Source: Bacteroidota bacterium
GTDB taxonomy: Bacteria; Bacteroidota; Bacteroidia; Chitinophagales; Chitinophagaceae
DNA length: 64,000 nucleotides
Direction of reading: 5' to 3'
NCBI GenBank assembly: GCA_018268055.1
Contig: JAFDXF010000004.1
Coordinates: 30,595-94,594 of the forward strand
In this document: positions 9,601-17,612 of the stretch, in pieces
How the letters are laid out: the number at the start of each line of letters is the position of its first letter
Position numbering within the stretch: the stretch's first letter is position 1
The notes under the pieces: generated by a model
Seen by the model: the letters and a program-made list of their open reading frames with translations, nothing else
Told to the model about the DNA's origin: nothing
The model's database searches: none
Made by a program: the position numbers and the translations under genes

Positions 9601-10201
9601 GGGCGCATTTACATTACGTAATATTAATCTTGGTGCATCAGTCAGTCTTTCATTTACAGGCGGCCCGCTGATCATGCGATTTAACTTCTGCGAAAAACAT
9701 CAACCTTTTATATTAACTGTTTCAGCTTTAGGTGGCGGCGGATTTTTTGCAATGGAGTTTGACATGAAAGGCTTGCGCTCGCTAGAAGCCGCTATGGAAT
9801 TTGGTGCGGCTGCATCAATCAACTTAGGTGTAGCCAGTGGTGCCGTTAGCATTATGGGCGGCGTATATTTTAAAATACAAAAGAAAGGCGATGGCAAAGA
9901 AATAACCATTGAAGGATATATACGAATTAACGGTGCACTCAGTGTACTGGGCTTAATTACAGTAAGTGTTGAATTTTTATTAACGATTGCAGCAGTAATA
10001 GAAACCGTAAAAGGAAAAGATAAAGTAACAAAACTTTATGGCAAGGCTCAACTGAAAGTAAAAGTAGAAGTATTTATGTTCAGCAAAACAGTTTCTCTTG
10101 AAACCTCAAGAGAGTTTGCTGGTGCAGGAGCCGACCCCACTTTTGCTATGTTGATTAGTGAAGATGAATGGAAACAATACTGCGACACTTTTGCAGCTTA
10201 A
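6623..10201 (+). CDS. Giant protein of unknown function with Tat-like signal (1192 aa)
   Basis: I cannot assign a function. The N-terminus has a twin-arginine-like signal: T-R-R-K-L-L-K at 21-27, hydrophobic stretch to about 38, and a possible cleavage after A-F-A at 42. Residues 43-200 are predicted beta-rich. About 210-300 is a low-complexity Pro/Lys linker with repeats of E-P-V-K/E-P-I-K. A compact core follows, with motif-like stretches I-E-M-P-Y-R-L-F-I-S-P, E-L-W-H-S-R-L-A, L-S-S-L-G-A-W-L-D and W-K-H-I-A-T-L-A-R-D-H-Y-V-x3-Y-A-G-N-M-Y-P-L-G-H. The last 250 residues are long amphipathic strands rich in Gly and Ala (G-G-G-G-F-F-A-M-E-F). The core motifs look too regular to be random, and I have a recollection, unverified, of similar strings in large uncharacterised proteins of other phyla. 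The partner gene follows after 42 bases. Confidence 0.7.
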   Translation: MKKTDTKTVTGHSNNEPQSKTRRKLLKLLGLSTGLGATKAFAGNKEDLADSLFNTANLLNDKTELVIYRPQDMLELKMTFTGYKKSSDNKSLIKTSAPYLLFVEFQPQSIAEQAWEEGGGQDGQANFDIAAKKDLFWNKTSDSKFDLSKFIPFIQTGNTNTFSPPAKTYLSGKTRLVFDTRGKDNIALSPSGLLNWDGFQLVVNKRATCAPVFSASDINLPPFKRGSFDIPNNLPPIQVPGKNDEPVKKEPIKIEPVKTNPNIKADQNIRIRTLPTNQDTIRRQVEINREIRRAGKDETLQIQKNELPAAAIKANDGIIANIGAFLNSNKPAPIGDDETSIEMPYRLFISPNQYAAWKQDKQLKKRLTTYQGVQVSTYELWHSRLASTNCGGRVDNSKATKVIRTIRALWATDIDGDWKNKPERDFTPNGTMNASGQPKFITSLYNDDRHCIVHQTSNFGINGFTPKSVQVNNLMLSSLGAWLDAIVQFKRNELDKVSSDLNMLKWKHIATLARDHYVEVVYAGNMYPLGHEAALVRITERKPKDGYAANWQRYFVAITEEEKKYNPVSKDNKFNAFPFSSVKIITAATPTIKTPSKFVSSISGNDDAQFIPTMLNGKPFVFKMVGYDYDGGDVSFEMPLVFVSTNVSVNNSQAYDEGNINKLNSAYNNNAMNTVSFRNQVLALARSVDKPGETHYETNSIIFNGRFDKNEPPGFVPTTASLDVFINAVENITGQRSPVKIKLEDDRNAGTVFASLLPSSGKLNVDFNGSGNKTGGSLSPNFSLTGLSKTYGAISGKIDDVKNKLMDPKQFFNTDAKLFGIIPLSDIIEKTTALLNGESPIPALKNIETDEAKITQYKWKGGKLRKESFFGGIVTFSPSNNSRLVVDTSLYRYKTNKPNALVVDSSISDFDIILLGLAKAGFKKVGFKTGDNAKLDFTVDMKDPALEFLGPLTFINTLQKYIPTDGFSDPPFLDITTSGVTSGYTLALPDVQLGAFTLRNINLGASVSLSFTGGPLIMRFNFCEKHQPFILTVSALGGGGFFAMEFDMKGLRSLEAAMEFGAAASINLGVASGAVSIMGGVYFKIQKKGDGKEITIEGYIRINGALSVLGLITVSVEFLLTIAAVIETVKGKDKVTKLYGKAQLKVKVEVFMFSKTVSLETSREFAGAGADPTFAMLISEDEWKQYCDTFAA

Positions 10202-10243
10202 TACGTTAAACAAAGAAACCATTAACTAAGAAAATTTAAAAAT

Positions 10244-13200
10244 ATGCCTCAGAAAATTATCATTACAACTTGCCCTTGGAAAAATTATAAAACCGGCAAA
10301 TGGATGCTTAGCGCAATGATGAACATCCAACTTGAAGTACCGAATGAAACAACATTGGCATCCTTTCCTGATATTTTAAAATGGATGGAAAAAATTCAAC
10401 AATCTGTTTTCTATGTGCAATGGAATAACGGCGCCCCCTCAGAAGTGAAACCACAAAATGTCGGTTGGAAACCTGATCTATACGAAAAACTCTTTCATGC
10501 TGGTATAAAAGTGAAAGGGTTTTCTACTGAGCAATTTGACAAGACAATGATTAAGTCTTATCCGGTAAAGTACATTAACCAGTTTATTTTAGACACCTAT
10601 AAAGATGTCGGCAACTTAAAAACAACTGAAGTTCCTAAAGCAAGTTTTTTTATAAAAGACTATTTAAAACTAACACCAATCTCAAGAGTTCAGCTTACAC
10701 AAACTACTCCTATTACCAATCAAAATAAAACATTTACTAAAACTGATTTTATTAGAAAAAATATTGAACCCGTAACGCAGACAAAACAACAATTATCAAA
10801 GTTGCAGGTCATTGGGTTTAATCCACAAGCAGATGCCAAAAAGGATTTTAGCCAATTGATTAATTATTTGGCAGTAAATGACAATCAATTTGTAAAGTCT
10901 GTTCCGCCAATCAAGCCAAAAGATTTTGAATACCATGATATATTTTCCGTTATAACAAGTTATCCGGTCATACTCCGAAAATTAGGCTTGGTTATAGATT
11001 TTGAATTGCCCTCAGCTCCTGCTGCATCCAAAGGCACTGTACGCATTGTCCCTACCAATCTCAATTTCGCAAATGATGTAACTGTTATAGCGCCCAATAC
11101 ATCTTATGAGTCAACATCAAATGGATTTTATGCTGCTCCCAAAGCCGGCAGTTCCATTGATAAAGGAATGTTGAAATTAAATACATCCGAATTTGACGTA
11201 GTAACTTATGATACAGATGCCGCTGCAATGAAATTGGTTTCTCATACCGAAACGATTATAGAAAAAACAGGAATGAAACTGGCAGATTATAGCAACTTTA
11301 CATATTTTAAAATGGTGGACACTGAGTTGATGAAAAACATTGTGTTGCCCATAGAAAATGAAGAGTGTGGACCTGCCATATTAAAAGACAAAGATGATAC
11401 GGATGAAGGTTTGCCTTCATTACGTAGTGCCGGCATAGCATTAGTAAGAAATGGCCTCGCAGAAAATATTTTTTCAAAATTAAAAGCAGGTCAAGTTTTA
11501 TTCTCAGGTTTTATGAGACCTGAAAATATGCTAAAAAACGTAGAACTGTTTAATAAAACAACCACACAACCAATTATCAATTTCAAAGACAAAAATGAAA
11601 TAAAGAAAATACGAGATGCAAGTAGAGTAAAAATTAGTGCAGTTATTACCAATCCGGTTACACTACCACCTGCTTCACAAACACTTTTTGCAGAAGACAT
11701 CACACAAGGCTACCGCATGGATATCGCTTATGAGGAAAAACCCAATCAATGGTATTCTCTGCACAAGAGAAAGAATACTTATGGATTTTCACCAATCGGT
11801 GCACCTACTGAAAATATTGCTTTGTCAGAAGATGAAATAATAGATGAAGGTTGCATCAATATAGCATTGGTAGAAGATGAGAATGACGAAGATAAAAACA
11901 CAGAAAAAGTAAGCGAAGTGCTTGCTCGTTGGCAAGGTTGGAGTTTGGCTGTGCCCAAGCCCGGCAAAGGGATCAATGAAGATAATGCTAACATAGTAAG
12001 CAGTGATAGTGCTGAAAAAGATAAATACAAACTAAAAGATTCAGTGCCTTTCCGGATGCAAGTAAATTCCGGGCTTGCTCCTAAAACTTTACCAATGCTT
12101 CGTTTTGGTAAAAGTTATCGTATAAAAATAAGAACAGTGGATATTGCCGGTAATTCATTACCGCATGACGTGATACCTGAAAACTTAAACGTAGCAGTAA
12201 GATCAGGAATAAAATATTTGCGCTATGAGCCGCTTCCTGTTCCTGTATTAGTAGCCACCGATGAAATTGTTTCTAAATCAAATAACAATGTAAGGGAAAG
12301 AGACGGAGAATCATTGGAGCACATGGTCATTCGCAGCAATGTAAGCGTAAGCTCTGAACAATATGAAAAACAAAACCCAACCAATATTTATCAAGAAAGC
12401 TCTTCGAAGGTAAATAATACCCTTACATGGAAACATGAAGCAGTGCGGCACTTCAAAGCGCCAAGAAACAGTCAGCACATAGCCGAAACACATGGAATGT
12501 TTGATGAAAGTTTTGCAGATGCTACCAAAGCAGCTGCTACCTATAATTTTATCAAATCAAGAGATACTGAAACAGATGTAAACAGCAAGGACACAAAAGC
12601 TCCGATTGCTAAAATGTCTGATAGCAACTTGCCGATAGAATATCTTGCCGACCCAATGGCAGCAGGTGTGGTATTGATGATGCGCTCCAATACAACTTTT
12701 GAAAGCAGTTGGAAAAAAGATCAACTTAGAAAGTTTAGTTTTTATTTTGATGATGAAGTGAACGATCCTACGGCTAATACTTCCATCAATAAAGAAGCAT
12801 GGAAAAATCCAAAGTCTTTCCGCATTCGCTTAGTAGAAGGAAATGGCACAGTAGATTGGGATAAGGCTGCACGAATACTAACCATTGCACTGCCAAAATC
12901 AGCCGAAATTGAAATACGTTATGCAAGCTTCTGGCGACCTGATGATGTGGATAATATCAGCGCAATGCGGCAAATAGTGCTCTCCGGCAGAGATAGAAAT
13001 CCTGCTATTGAGATGGCAAGAAAAGGATTGCATTGGATGTTTAGCCCATGGCGCAATATAAGATTGGTACATGCGGTGCAACAGCCTTTAGAAAAACCCA
13101 CATTTGAAGCCAATACTTTAAAGAGCGACCGTAATTATAATGACACTTCTGCAAAGCTGTCTGCCACTATTAAAGTACATGGCAGCAGCACCGATAAAAT

Positions 13201-14584
13201 AGATATTAAAGCTGATTGGAAAGAACAGATTGATGATTTAAAAAATACAAATATTGTTACAGGAGAATTTCAAACACATGTGGCAACATTGCAGTCTGCC
13301 TATTGCAACAAAAAACTAACAGCGGCTTCCGACAGAAATGCAGGAACCGCCGAAGAAAGAAAATTTCCCCAAATCAGTCATCCGTTTAATGATACCAAAC
13401 ACCGTATGGTAAACTATCACGGCGTAGCTACCAGCCGTTATCGTGAATATTTTACCGGCATTATAGAAACAGGTGAGAAAACCGGTAAGCCGATTGACCT
13501 TTCACAGGTTGGTGATTCTGTTCAGATAAATATTTTAAGTACTGCTCGCCCTGCTACTGCTGTAGTAGAATATGTTGTCCCGAGCTTTAACTGGGCTTCA
13601 AAAGAAAGCTCAAATGAAGTAACACATATACGCACCGGTAACATACGTGTATATGTGGACAGGCCATGGTTCAGCAGTGGTGATGAAGAAATGCTTGGAA
13701 TTATTTTACCCATCAAAAATGTTGCATTGAGTGATGTTGGAAAATTGCATTGTACTGTTTGGGGAAAAGATCCGGTATTTAATTCGCCTGAACTGAACGG
13801 AACAAACTATCCACAGATTGAAAATTTTCCGGGAGCTGATGCTTATGATACAGTGTCGCTATCCGAAGATGAAAATACAAAGATGAGTGTGGCTGCATAC
13901 AAAGTGCTTTTTGATGAAGAAAAGCAAATGCACTACGCAGATGTTCCGGTTGCTATCAATCAGGCATATTTTCCATTTGTGCGTTTGTGCGTAGCAAGAT
14001 ATCAGAAACATTCATTGCGATTAAATAATAAAGATTGTTGTCTTAGCCCATCCACAACAGTTGATTGGTTACAAGTGGTACCGGTTCGTTATACAGGATT
14101 GTATTTCAAAGGCGGTAAAAACGAGTTTGATGTGGCTGTAAGAGGAACTGCACCTTATACATTTAAAGGCGAGAAATTGTATTTAGAAAATAGTGGTGAT
14201 ACAGCAATATCAAGAAGCAAAATAGTTGTAACCATTGAAAACACATCTTTAGCTAAAAGAGAAGATGCATTTGTTTCTATCAACGATCGAATGCAAGGCC
14301 TGACCACAACAGAATACATTAAAGAATATTTTGTAAAACGAGAACAGTTCAAAGGGAATCAATTGGATTTTGTTGAAAGAATTTCTTTAGGTAATACATT
14401 CAATAACCAACCTTTCCGTGTTGTAATACGAGAATATGAATTGCATGAAGCAGATCCTATCAGAATAAAAGAACAACAAAAAGATGGTTTCAAAATAGTA
14501 GGTCGTGGACCCACATTGCCGCCACCAACTTATGCAGAGCGTTTAGTATTTATGGATGTTTTTGAAGTAAACGGATCGGTATAA
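10244..14584 (+). CDS. Giant protein of unknown function, partner of the preceding gene (1446 aa)
   Basis: This protein is not recognised. It starts MPQKIIITTCPWKNYKTGKW with no signal peptide and no membrane segment, so either it stays in the cytosol or leaves with its Tat-signalled neighbour. It is beta-rich throughout. Motif-like strings include L-R-K-L-G-L-V-I-D-F-E near 245, R-W-Q-G-W-S-L-A-V-P-K-P near 560, L-R-F-G-K-S-Y-R-I-K-I-R-T-V-D-I-A-G-N-S near 625 (the A-G-N-S ending resembles a fibronectin/Ig-like strand), H-W-M-F-S-P-W near 925, and R-V-V-I-R-E-Y-E near the C-terminus. An acidic low-complexity patch (E-D-E-N-D-E-D-K) lies near 545. With the gene upstream (42-bp gap, same strand) it forms what looks like a two-gene operon, with no third gene attached. 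Codon use and base composition look like the neighbours. Confidence 0.7.
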   Translation: MPQKIIITTCPWKNYKTGKWMLSAMMNIQLEVPNETTLASFPDILKWMEKIQQSVFYVQWNNGAPSEVKPQNVGWKPDLYEKLFHAGIKVKGFSTEQFDKTMIKSYPVKYINQFILDTYKDVGNLKTTEVPKASFFIKDYLKLTPISRVQLTQTTPITNQNKTFTKTDFIRKNIEPVTQTKQQLSKLQVIGFNPQADAKKDFSQLINYLAVNDNQFVKSVPPIKPKDFEYHDIFSVITSYPVILRKLGLVIDFELPSAPAASKGTVRIVPTNLNFANDVTVIAPNTSYESTSNGFYAAPKAGSSIDKGMLKLNTSEFDVVTYDTDAAAMKLVSHTETIIEKTGMKLADYSNFTYFKMVDTELMKNIVLPIENEECGPAILKDKDDTDEGLPSLRSAGIALVRNGLAENIFSKLKAGQVLFSGFMRPENMLKNVELFNKTTTQPIINFKDKNEIKKIRDASRVKISAVITNPVTLPPASQTLFAEDITQGYRMDIAYEEKPNQWYSLHKRKNTYGFSPIGAPTENIALSEDEIIDEGCINIALVEDENDEDKNTEKVSEVLARWQGWSLAVPKPGKGINEDNANIVSSDSAEKDKYKLKDSVPFRMQVNSGLAPKTLPMLRFGKSYRIKIRTVDIAGNSLPHDVIPENLNVAVRSGIKYLRYEPLPVPVLVATDEIVSKSNNNVRERDGESLEHMVIRSNVSVSSEQYEKQNPTNIYQESSSKVNNTLTWKHEAVRHFKAPRNSQHIAETHGMFDESFADATKAAATYNFIKSRDTETDVNSKDTKAPIAKMSDSNLPIEYLADPMAAGVVLMMRSNTTFESSWKKDQLRKFSFYFDDEVNDPTANTSINKEAWKNPKSFRIRLVEGNGTVDWDKAARILTIALPKSAEIEIRYASFWRPDDVDNISAMRQIVLSGRDRNPAIEMARKGLHWMFSPWRNIRLVHAVQQPLEKPTFEANTLKSDRNYNDTSAKLSATIKVHGSSTDKIDIKADWKEQIDDLKNTNIVTGEFQTHVATLQSAYCNKKLTAASDRNAGTAEERKFPQISHPFNDTKHRMVNYHGVATSRYREYFTGIIETGEKTGKPIDLSQVGDSVQINILSTARPATAVVEYVVPSFNWASKESSNEVTHIRTGNIRVYVDRPWFSSGDEEMLGIILPIKNVALSDVGKLHCTVWGKDPVFNSPELNGTNYPQIENFPGADAYDTVSLSEDENTKMSVAAYKVLFDEEKQMHYADVPVAINQAYFPFVRLCVARYQKHSLRLNNKDCCLSPSTTVDWLQVVPVRYTGLYFKGGKNEFDVAVRGTAPYTFKGEKLYLENSGDTAISRSKIVVTIENTSLAKREDAFVSINDRMQGLTTTEYIKEYFVKREQFKGNQLDFVERISLGNTFNNQPFRVVIREYELHEADPIRIKEQQKDGFKIVGRGPTLPPPTYAERLVFMDVFEVNGSV

Positions 14585-14607
14585 AGGGTGAATTTTTAGT
14601 AAGAAAT

Positions 14608-14899
14608 CAAATCTTTTAACCGCTGAGAAATGAGAAAAAGAGTTGACGCAGAGCTGCAACAACATTCTACAAACAAATGTATTAGCGGGGTCAATGCTAA
14701 AGTATTCATCTCCTACTCTGCGTTACCTCAGCGACCTCTTTTCTCTGTGGTAAATCTTTCCACCGCTGAGAAATGAGAAAAAGAGTTGATGCAGAGCTGC
14801 ACCAACATTCTATAAACGAATGTATTAGGGGGTTTCAATGCTAAAGTATTCATCTCCTACTCTGCGTTACCTCAGCGACCTCTTTTCTCTGTGGTAAAT
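14608..14899. repeat. 143-bp tandem duplication of a hairpin-forming intergenic repeat
   Basis: Two copies of about 143 bp lie head to tail (first copy from 14608, second from about 14752), differing by about ten substitutions and one inserted base. Each begins ACCGCTGAGAAATGAGAAAA or close to it and ends in CTCAGCGACCTCTTTTCTCT plus GTGGT; the two ends are imperfect inverted repeats of each other, sharing the CGCAGAG/CTCTGCG core, so each copy could fold into a long hairpin. No ORF is supported. It fills most of the gap between the giant gene and icd, and resembles dispersed non-coding elements with CTCTGCG...CTCTGTGGT edges that I recall from many bacterial genomes. It may also act as a transcription barrier. 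Confidence 0.85.
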
Positions 14900-14970
14900 G
14901 ATGCACAAAAAGCGATTTTATTACCCAATTTCTTAGCAAAGTTTTCAACAATAAATCACTTTTGCAGCCG

Positions 14971-14978
14971 TACTTTTG
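14971..14978 (+). promoter_or_regulatory. Candidate -7 box for icd
   Basis: TACTTTTG fits TAnnTTTG and lies 26 bases before the ATG at 15004. It falls downstream of the alternative in-frame start at 14962, which supports 15004 as the real start. Confidence 0.4.
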
Positions 14979-15003
14979 CCGCAATTTCAAAAAGCTTTCA
15001 TTT

Positions 15004-16455
15004 ATGAAAATAGCAGTAGCAAAAGGCGATGGAATCGGACCGGAAATAATGGATGCAGTATTAAAAATTTTTAATGCCAATCATGTGCCGCTTGAGTATG
15101 AATTTGTGGATATGGGCAAGTGGGTTTTTGATAAAGGTTTCAACAACGGCATGACTCCCGAAGCACAGCAATCCATTGAAGCACTCGGCTTATTATTCAA
15201 AGGCCCGATGGAAACACCCAAAGGAAAAGGCGTAAAAAGCATTAACGTTACTGCACGCAAAACATGGAACACTTTTGCCAATAAAAGAACATTTCAAAGC
15301 CTGCATGGAGTAGATACAGTGTTTAGCAAAGCAGGCATTCCCATTGATATAACTGTAGTGCGTGAAAATATTGAAGATACTTATGGCGGTGTCGAGCACA
15401 TGCTCACTCATGATGTGGCATTAAGTCGCCGCTTCATCACACGTCCCGGAAGTATGCAGGTGATTCGTTATGCATTTGAAATGGCTAAACAAAAAAAAGC
15501 CAGACGCATCACTTGCGGACACAAGGCCAACATCATGAAATTAACAGACGGTTTGTTTCTCGAATGCTTTTATGAAGTAGCTAAAGAATATCCCGAACTG
15601 AATGCAGATGATGTAATTGTGGACGACCTTTGTATGAAGTTGGTTATAAAACCCGAAACATTTGATGTAGTCGTGCTCACCAATTTACAAGGCGATATTG
15701 TTTCGGATCTTTGTGCTGGATTGGTTGGCGGTTTAGGCTTTGCCCCTTCTGCAAACATTGGCGACCATATTTCCATCTTTGAAGCGGTGCATGGCACAGC
15801 ACCCGATATTGCAGGAAAAAATATTGCCAACCCAACAGCACTTCTACTGAGTGGCTTAGCCATGCTACGTCACGTTGGCCTTACAGAAAATGCTGCGGTA
15901 ATTGAAAATGCTTTGCTTTATACTTTAGAAAGCGGAGTACACACCGGAGATTTTGGAGATAAATCAAAACCTTCGGTAAACACTACAGAATTTGCCAATG
16001 CGATTATCAACAACTTTGGTAAAAAGCCTGAGATAGGCGCCAAAGAATTAATTCCTAATCAAGCAGGCACTCCTACTCCACTAAAATTAGAAATCAATTC
16101 AATGATGGTTTCCAAAGAATCATCTGAAGAAAAAATTGTTGGCGTTGATTTATTTATTGAAAGCGATGAACAACCATTGGCTATTGCAGATAAATGCAAA
16201 AGACACGCCGGAGTTAAGTTCAACCTTATCAATATCAGTAACAGAGGTACGCAGGTATGGCCTACCGGCTCTGTTTATACCAATTTGGTGAATCAATATA
16301 ATGTACGCTTTGAAAGCATTGACAATTATCCGCTCAATCAACAAGACATCATCGGTTTGTATGTAAGTATGAGTGGCAATTTCAAAGTCTGTTCTTTAGA
16401 ATTGCTCAACATGTGGGGCGATAAGAAGGCATACAGCTTAGCACAAGGACAATAA
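15004..16455 (+). CDS. icd: NADP-dependent isocitrate dehydrogenase
   Basis: A 483-residue member of the isocitrate/isopropylmalate dehydrogenase family, which oxidatively decarboxylates isocitrate to 2-oxoglutarate in the TCA cycle. Seen: N-terminal A-K-G-D-G-I-G-P-E-I, the substrate-Arg stretch, E-N-I-E-D-T-Y-G-G-V-E (Tyr for decarboxylation), C-G-H-K-A-N-I-M-K-L-T (catalytic Lys), D-D-L-C-M-K-L-V and the metal-binding D-V-V-V-L-T-N-L-Q-G-D-I-x-S-D, then E-A-V-H-G-T-A-P-D-I-A-G near the cofactor site. From about residue 335 an additional 150-residue C-terminal domain follows, as in the Thermus-type enzymes of about 490 residues. Start at 15004 (MKIAVAKGDG) is chosen over the in-frame 14962 because of the family N-terminus and the promoter box. 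The cofactor preference is inferred from family type. Confidence 0.92.
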   Translation: MKIAVAKGDGIGPEIMDAVLKIFNANHVPLEYEFVDMGKWVFDKGFNNGMTPEAQQSIEALGLLFKGPMETPKGKGVKSINVTARKTWNTFANKRTFQSLHGVDTVFSKAGIPIDITVVRENIEDTYGGVEHMLTHDVALSRRFITRPGSMQVIRYAFEMAKQKKARRITCGHKANIMKLTDGLFLECFYEVAKEYPELNADDVIVDDLCMKLVIKPETFDVVVLTNLQGDIVSDLCAGLVGGLGFAPSANIGDHISIFEAVHGTAPDIAGKNIANPTALLLSGLAMLRHVGLTENAAVIENALLYTLESGVHTGDFGDKSKPSVNTTEFANAIINNFGKKPEIGAKELIPNQAGTPTPLKLEINSMMVSKESSEEKIVGVDLFIESDEQPLAIADKCKRHAGVKFNLINISNRGTQVWPTGSVYTNLVNQYNVRFESIDNYPLNQQDIIGLYVSMSGNFKVCSLELLNMWGDKKAYSLAQGQ

Positions 16456-16470
16456 AGTGAAAACATTTAA

Positions 16471-16516
16471 GTGGTTGGTGTAAACCTTTGCATGTCGCTG
16501 CAAAAACACCAACTAC
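16471..16516. terminator. Shared terminator between convergent icd and doxX-like genes
   Basis: Outer arms 16471-16481 and 16506-16516 pair over 11 bases with one G-T wobble; an inner stem TTTGCA/TGCAAA closes around TGTCGC. The right arm overlaps the last codon of the converging DoxX gene. T- and A-rich sequence flanks the right side. Confidence 0.6.
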
Positions 16517-16944
16517 CTTTTCCCTTTATTCAAAAAATAATCCAAAGAAATCTTTCCTGCGCCGGCAAATAGTATTGTCAAAAAAGCAAAGAAGTATAAA
16601 AATATATGCTCTAAATCGGAGAAGCCATCGCCAACCTTTACTCCATGAAAATATAATATTACCAGGAAGTTTATAGTCAAAACCAATGCAGCCAATCTTG
16701 TAAATAATCCCAAAACCAATAGTATTGCACAGATGCCCTCGGCAAAGGCTGCCAAATAAAAAGACAAATTAGCACCAATGCCAATCGGATCCATAAACTG
16801 AATTTCTTTACCTCCAAAAATTACTGAAAGTTTTCCAAAACCATGACCATAGAGCAATGCTATTGCAACTGCAACACGCAAAATAAAAAGACCTAAATCT
16901 TTTCCGGCAGACCATTCTTTATTGATTGATTTTAAGAAACTCAT
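16513..16944 (-). CDS. DoxX family membrane protein
   Basis: A 143-residue protein with four predicted membrane helices (about 17-38, 60-80, 85-102, 113-130), the arrangement of the DoxX/DoxD-like family. Typical features are the L-R-V-A-V-A-I-A-L-L-Y-G-H-G first helix with a Gly-rich exit, A-A-F-A-E-G-I-C-A-I-L-L-V-L-G-L-F-T-R opening helix two, and a short Lys-rich tail. Members have been linked to redox homeostasis or quinone-associated reactions, but the role of this one is unknown. Its stop overlaps the shared terminator with icd. It has a single-gene context. Confidence 0.85.
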   Translation of the reverse strand: MSFLKSINKEWSAGKDLGLFILRVAVAIALLYGHGFGKLSVIFGGKEIQFMDPIGIGANLSFYLAAFAEGICAILLVLGLFTRLAALVLTINFLVILYFHGVKVGDGFSDLEHIFLYFFAFLTILFAGAGKISLDYFLNKGKR

Positions 16945-17048
16945 AGCATTATACTTTTAAAATATTAACAATGAAGATAGTAGAATTCAACAAGATTGCA
17001 AAATAGAATCTCCAACAAGTTGTATCAATAATTATTGATGAGTTAATT

Positions 17049-17267
17049 TTACCACACCCATATATAATCAAAATAAAGCCAGGAAGAAATCGCTAAGCCA
17101 AGTACTGCAATTACAAGCGTAGTCATCCCTCTTTTTGCAAGTACAGTATCTTTTTCAGCACTACCTTTAGTAACAAGTGCAATACCTTTGGCAATAGAAC
17201 TAATACACAATAATGCAATAGCCAAATAGAAAAAAGATGCTGGTATGAATACGAAGAAAAAAAACAC
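17049..17267 (-). CDS. Small two-helix membrane protein with GTG start
   Basis: A 72-residue hydrophobic protein with helices at about 2-24 and 48-66, separated by a Lys-rich loop (T-K-G-S-A-E-K-D), ending in aromatic Y-I-W-V-W. It is not a family I can name. The start is odd: the ORF begins with GTG at 17265-17267 directly after the TAG of the SUI1-like gene and in the same frame, so the two coding regions are separated by one stop codon only. Either translation re-initiates there, or an internal TTG further in is the true start. It is the last gene of the nadC-SUI1 run. Confidence 0.55.
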   Translation of the reverse strand: MFFFFVFIPASFFYLAIALLCISSIAKGIALVTKGSAEKDTVLAKRGMTTLVIAVLGLAISSWLYFDYIWVW

Positions 17268-17609
17268 CTATACTTTTTTTGAATTTTTATAACTATTTTT
17301 TATTAACCATTGTAGCACTTTATCCCGATGATCGCCCTGAACAATGATTTCTCCATCCTTTGCAGCACCACCGGTGCCACAAAATGATTTTAATTTTTTT
17401 CCGAGATGTTCTAAATCTTCTACTGTACCTACAAACCCTTCAATTAGTGTTACCACTTTTCCTGCACGTTGTTTTGTGTCTAATCTTATTCTGAGCTTTT
17501 GGGCTTCAGGGGATAAAGTCTCTACCAAATTATCTTCCGATTGAAATGAAAAATTGGGATCAGTGCTATACACAAATCCAAAATTATCGGGTTTATTTTT
17601 CTTACTCAT
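17268..17609 (-). CDS. SUI1/YciH-like translation factor
   Basis: A 113-residue protein of the SUI1 (eIF1) fold. The N-terminal 45 residues are a variable, acidic lead; the SUI1 core follows with K-L-R-I-R-L-D-T-K-Q-R-A-G-K-V-V-T at about 38-54, the L-K-S-F-C-G-T-G-G-A-A-K-D loop at 73-85 (the positively charged, Gly-rich turn conserved in the family) and E-I-I-V-Q-G-D-H-R-D-K-V at 87-98. In bacteria these YciH proteins are thought to affect translation initiation fidelity, but their role is not settled. The start is three bases after the stop of nadC, so the genes are almost certainly cotranscribed. Confidence 0.88.
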   Translation of the reverse strand: MSKKNKPDNFGFVYSTDPNFSFQSEDNLVETLSPEAQKLRIRLDTKQRAGKVVTLIEGFVGTVEDLEHLGKKLKSFCGTGGAAKDGEIIVQGDHRDKVLQWLIKNSYKNSKKV

Positions 17610-17612
17610 AGT

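Noticed and set aside
14608..14899. Possible CRISPR array
   Set aside because: Only two long units of about 143 bp in direct tandem, with no short repeats and unique spacers, and no cas genes nearby.
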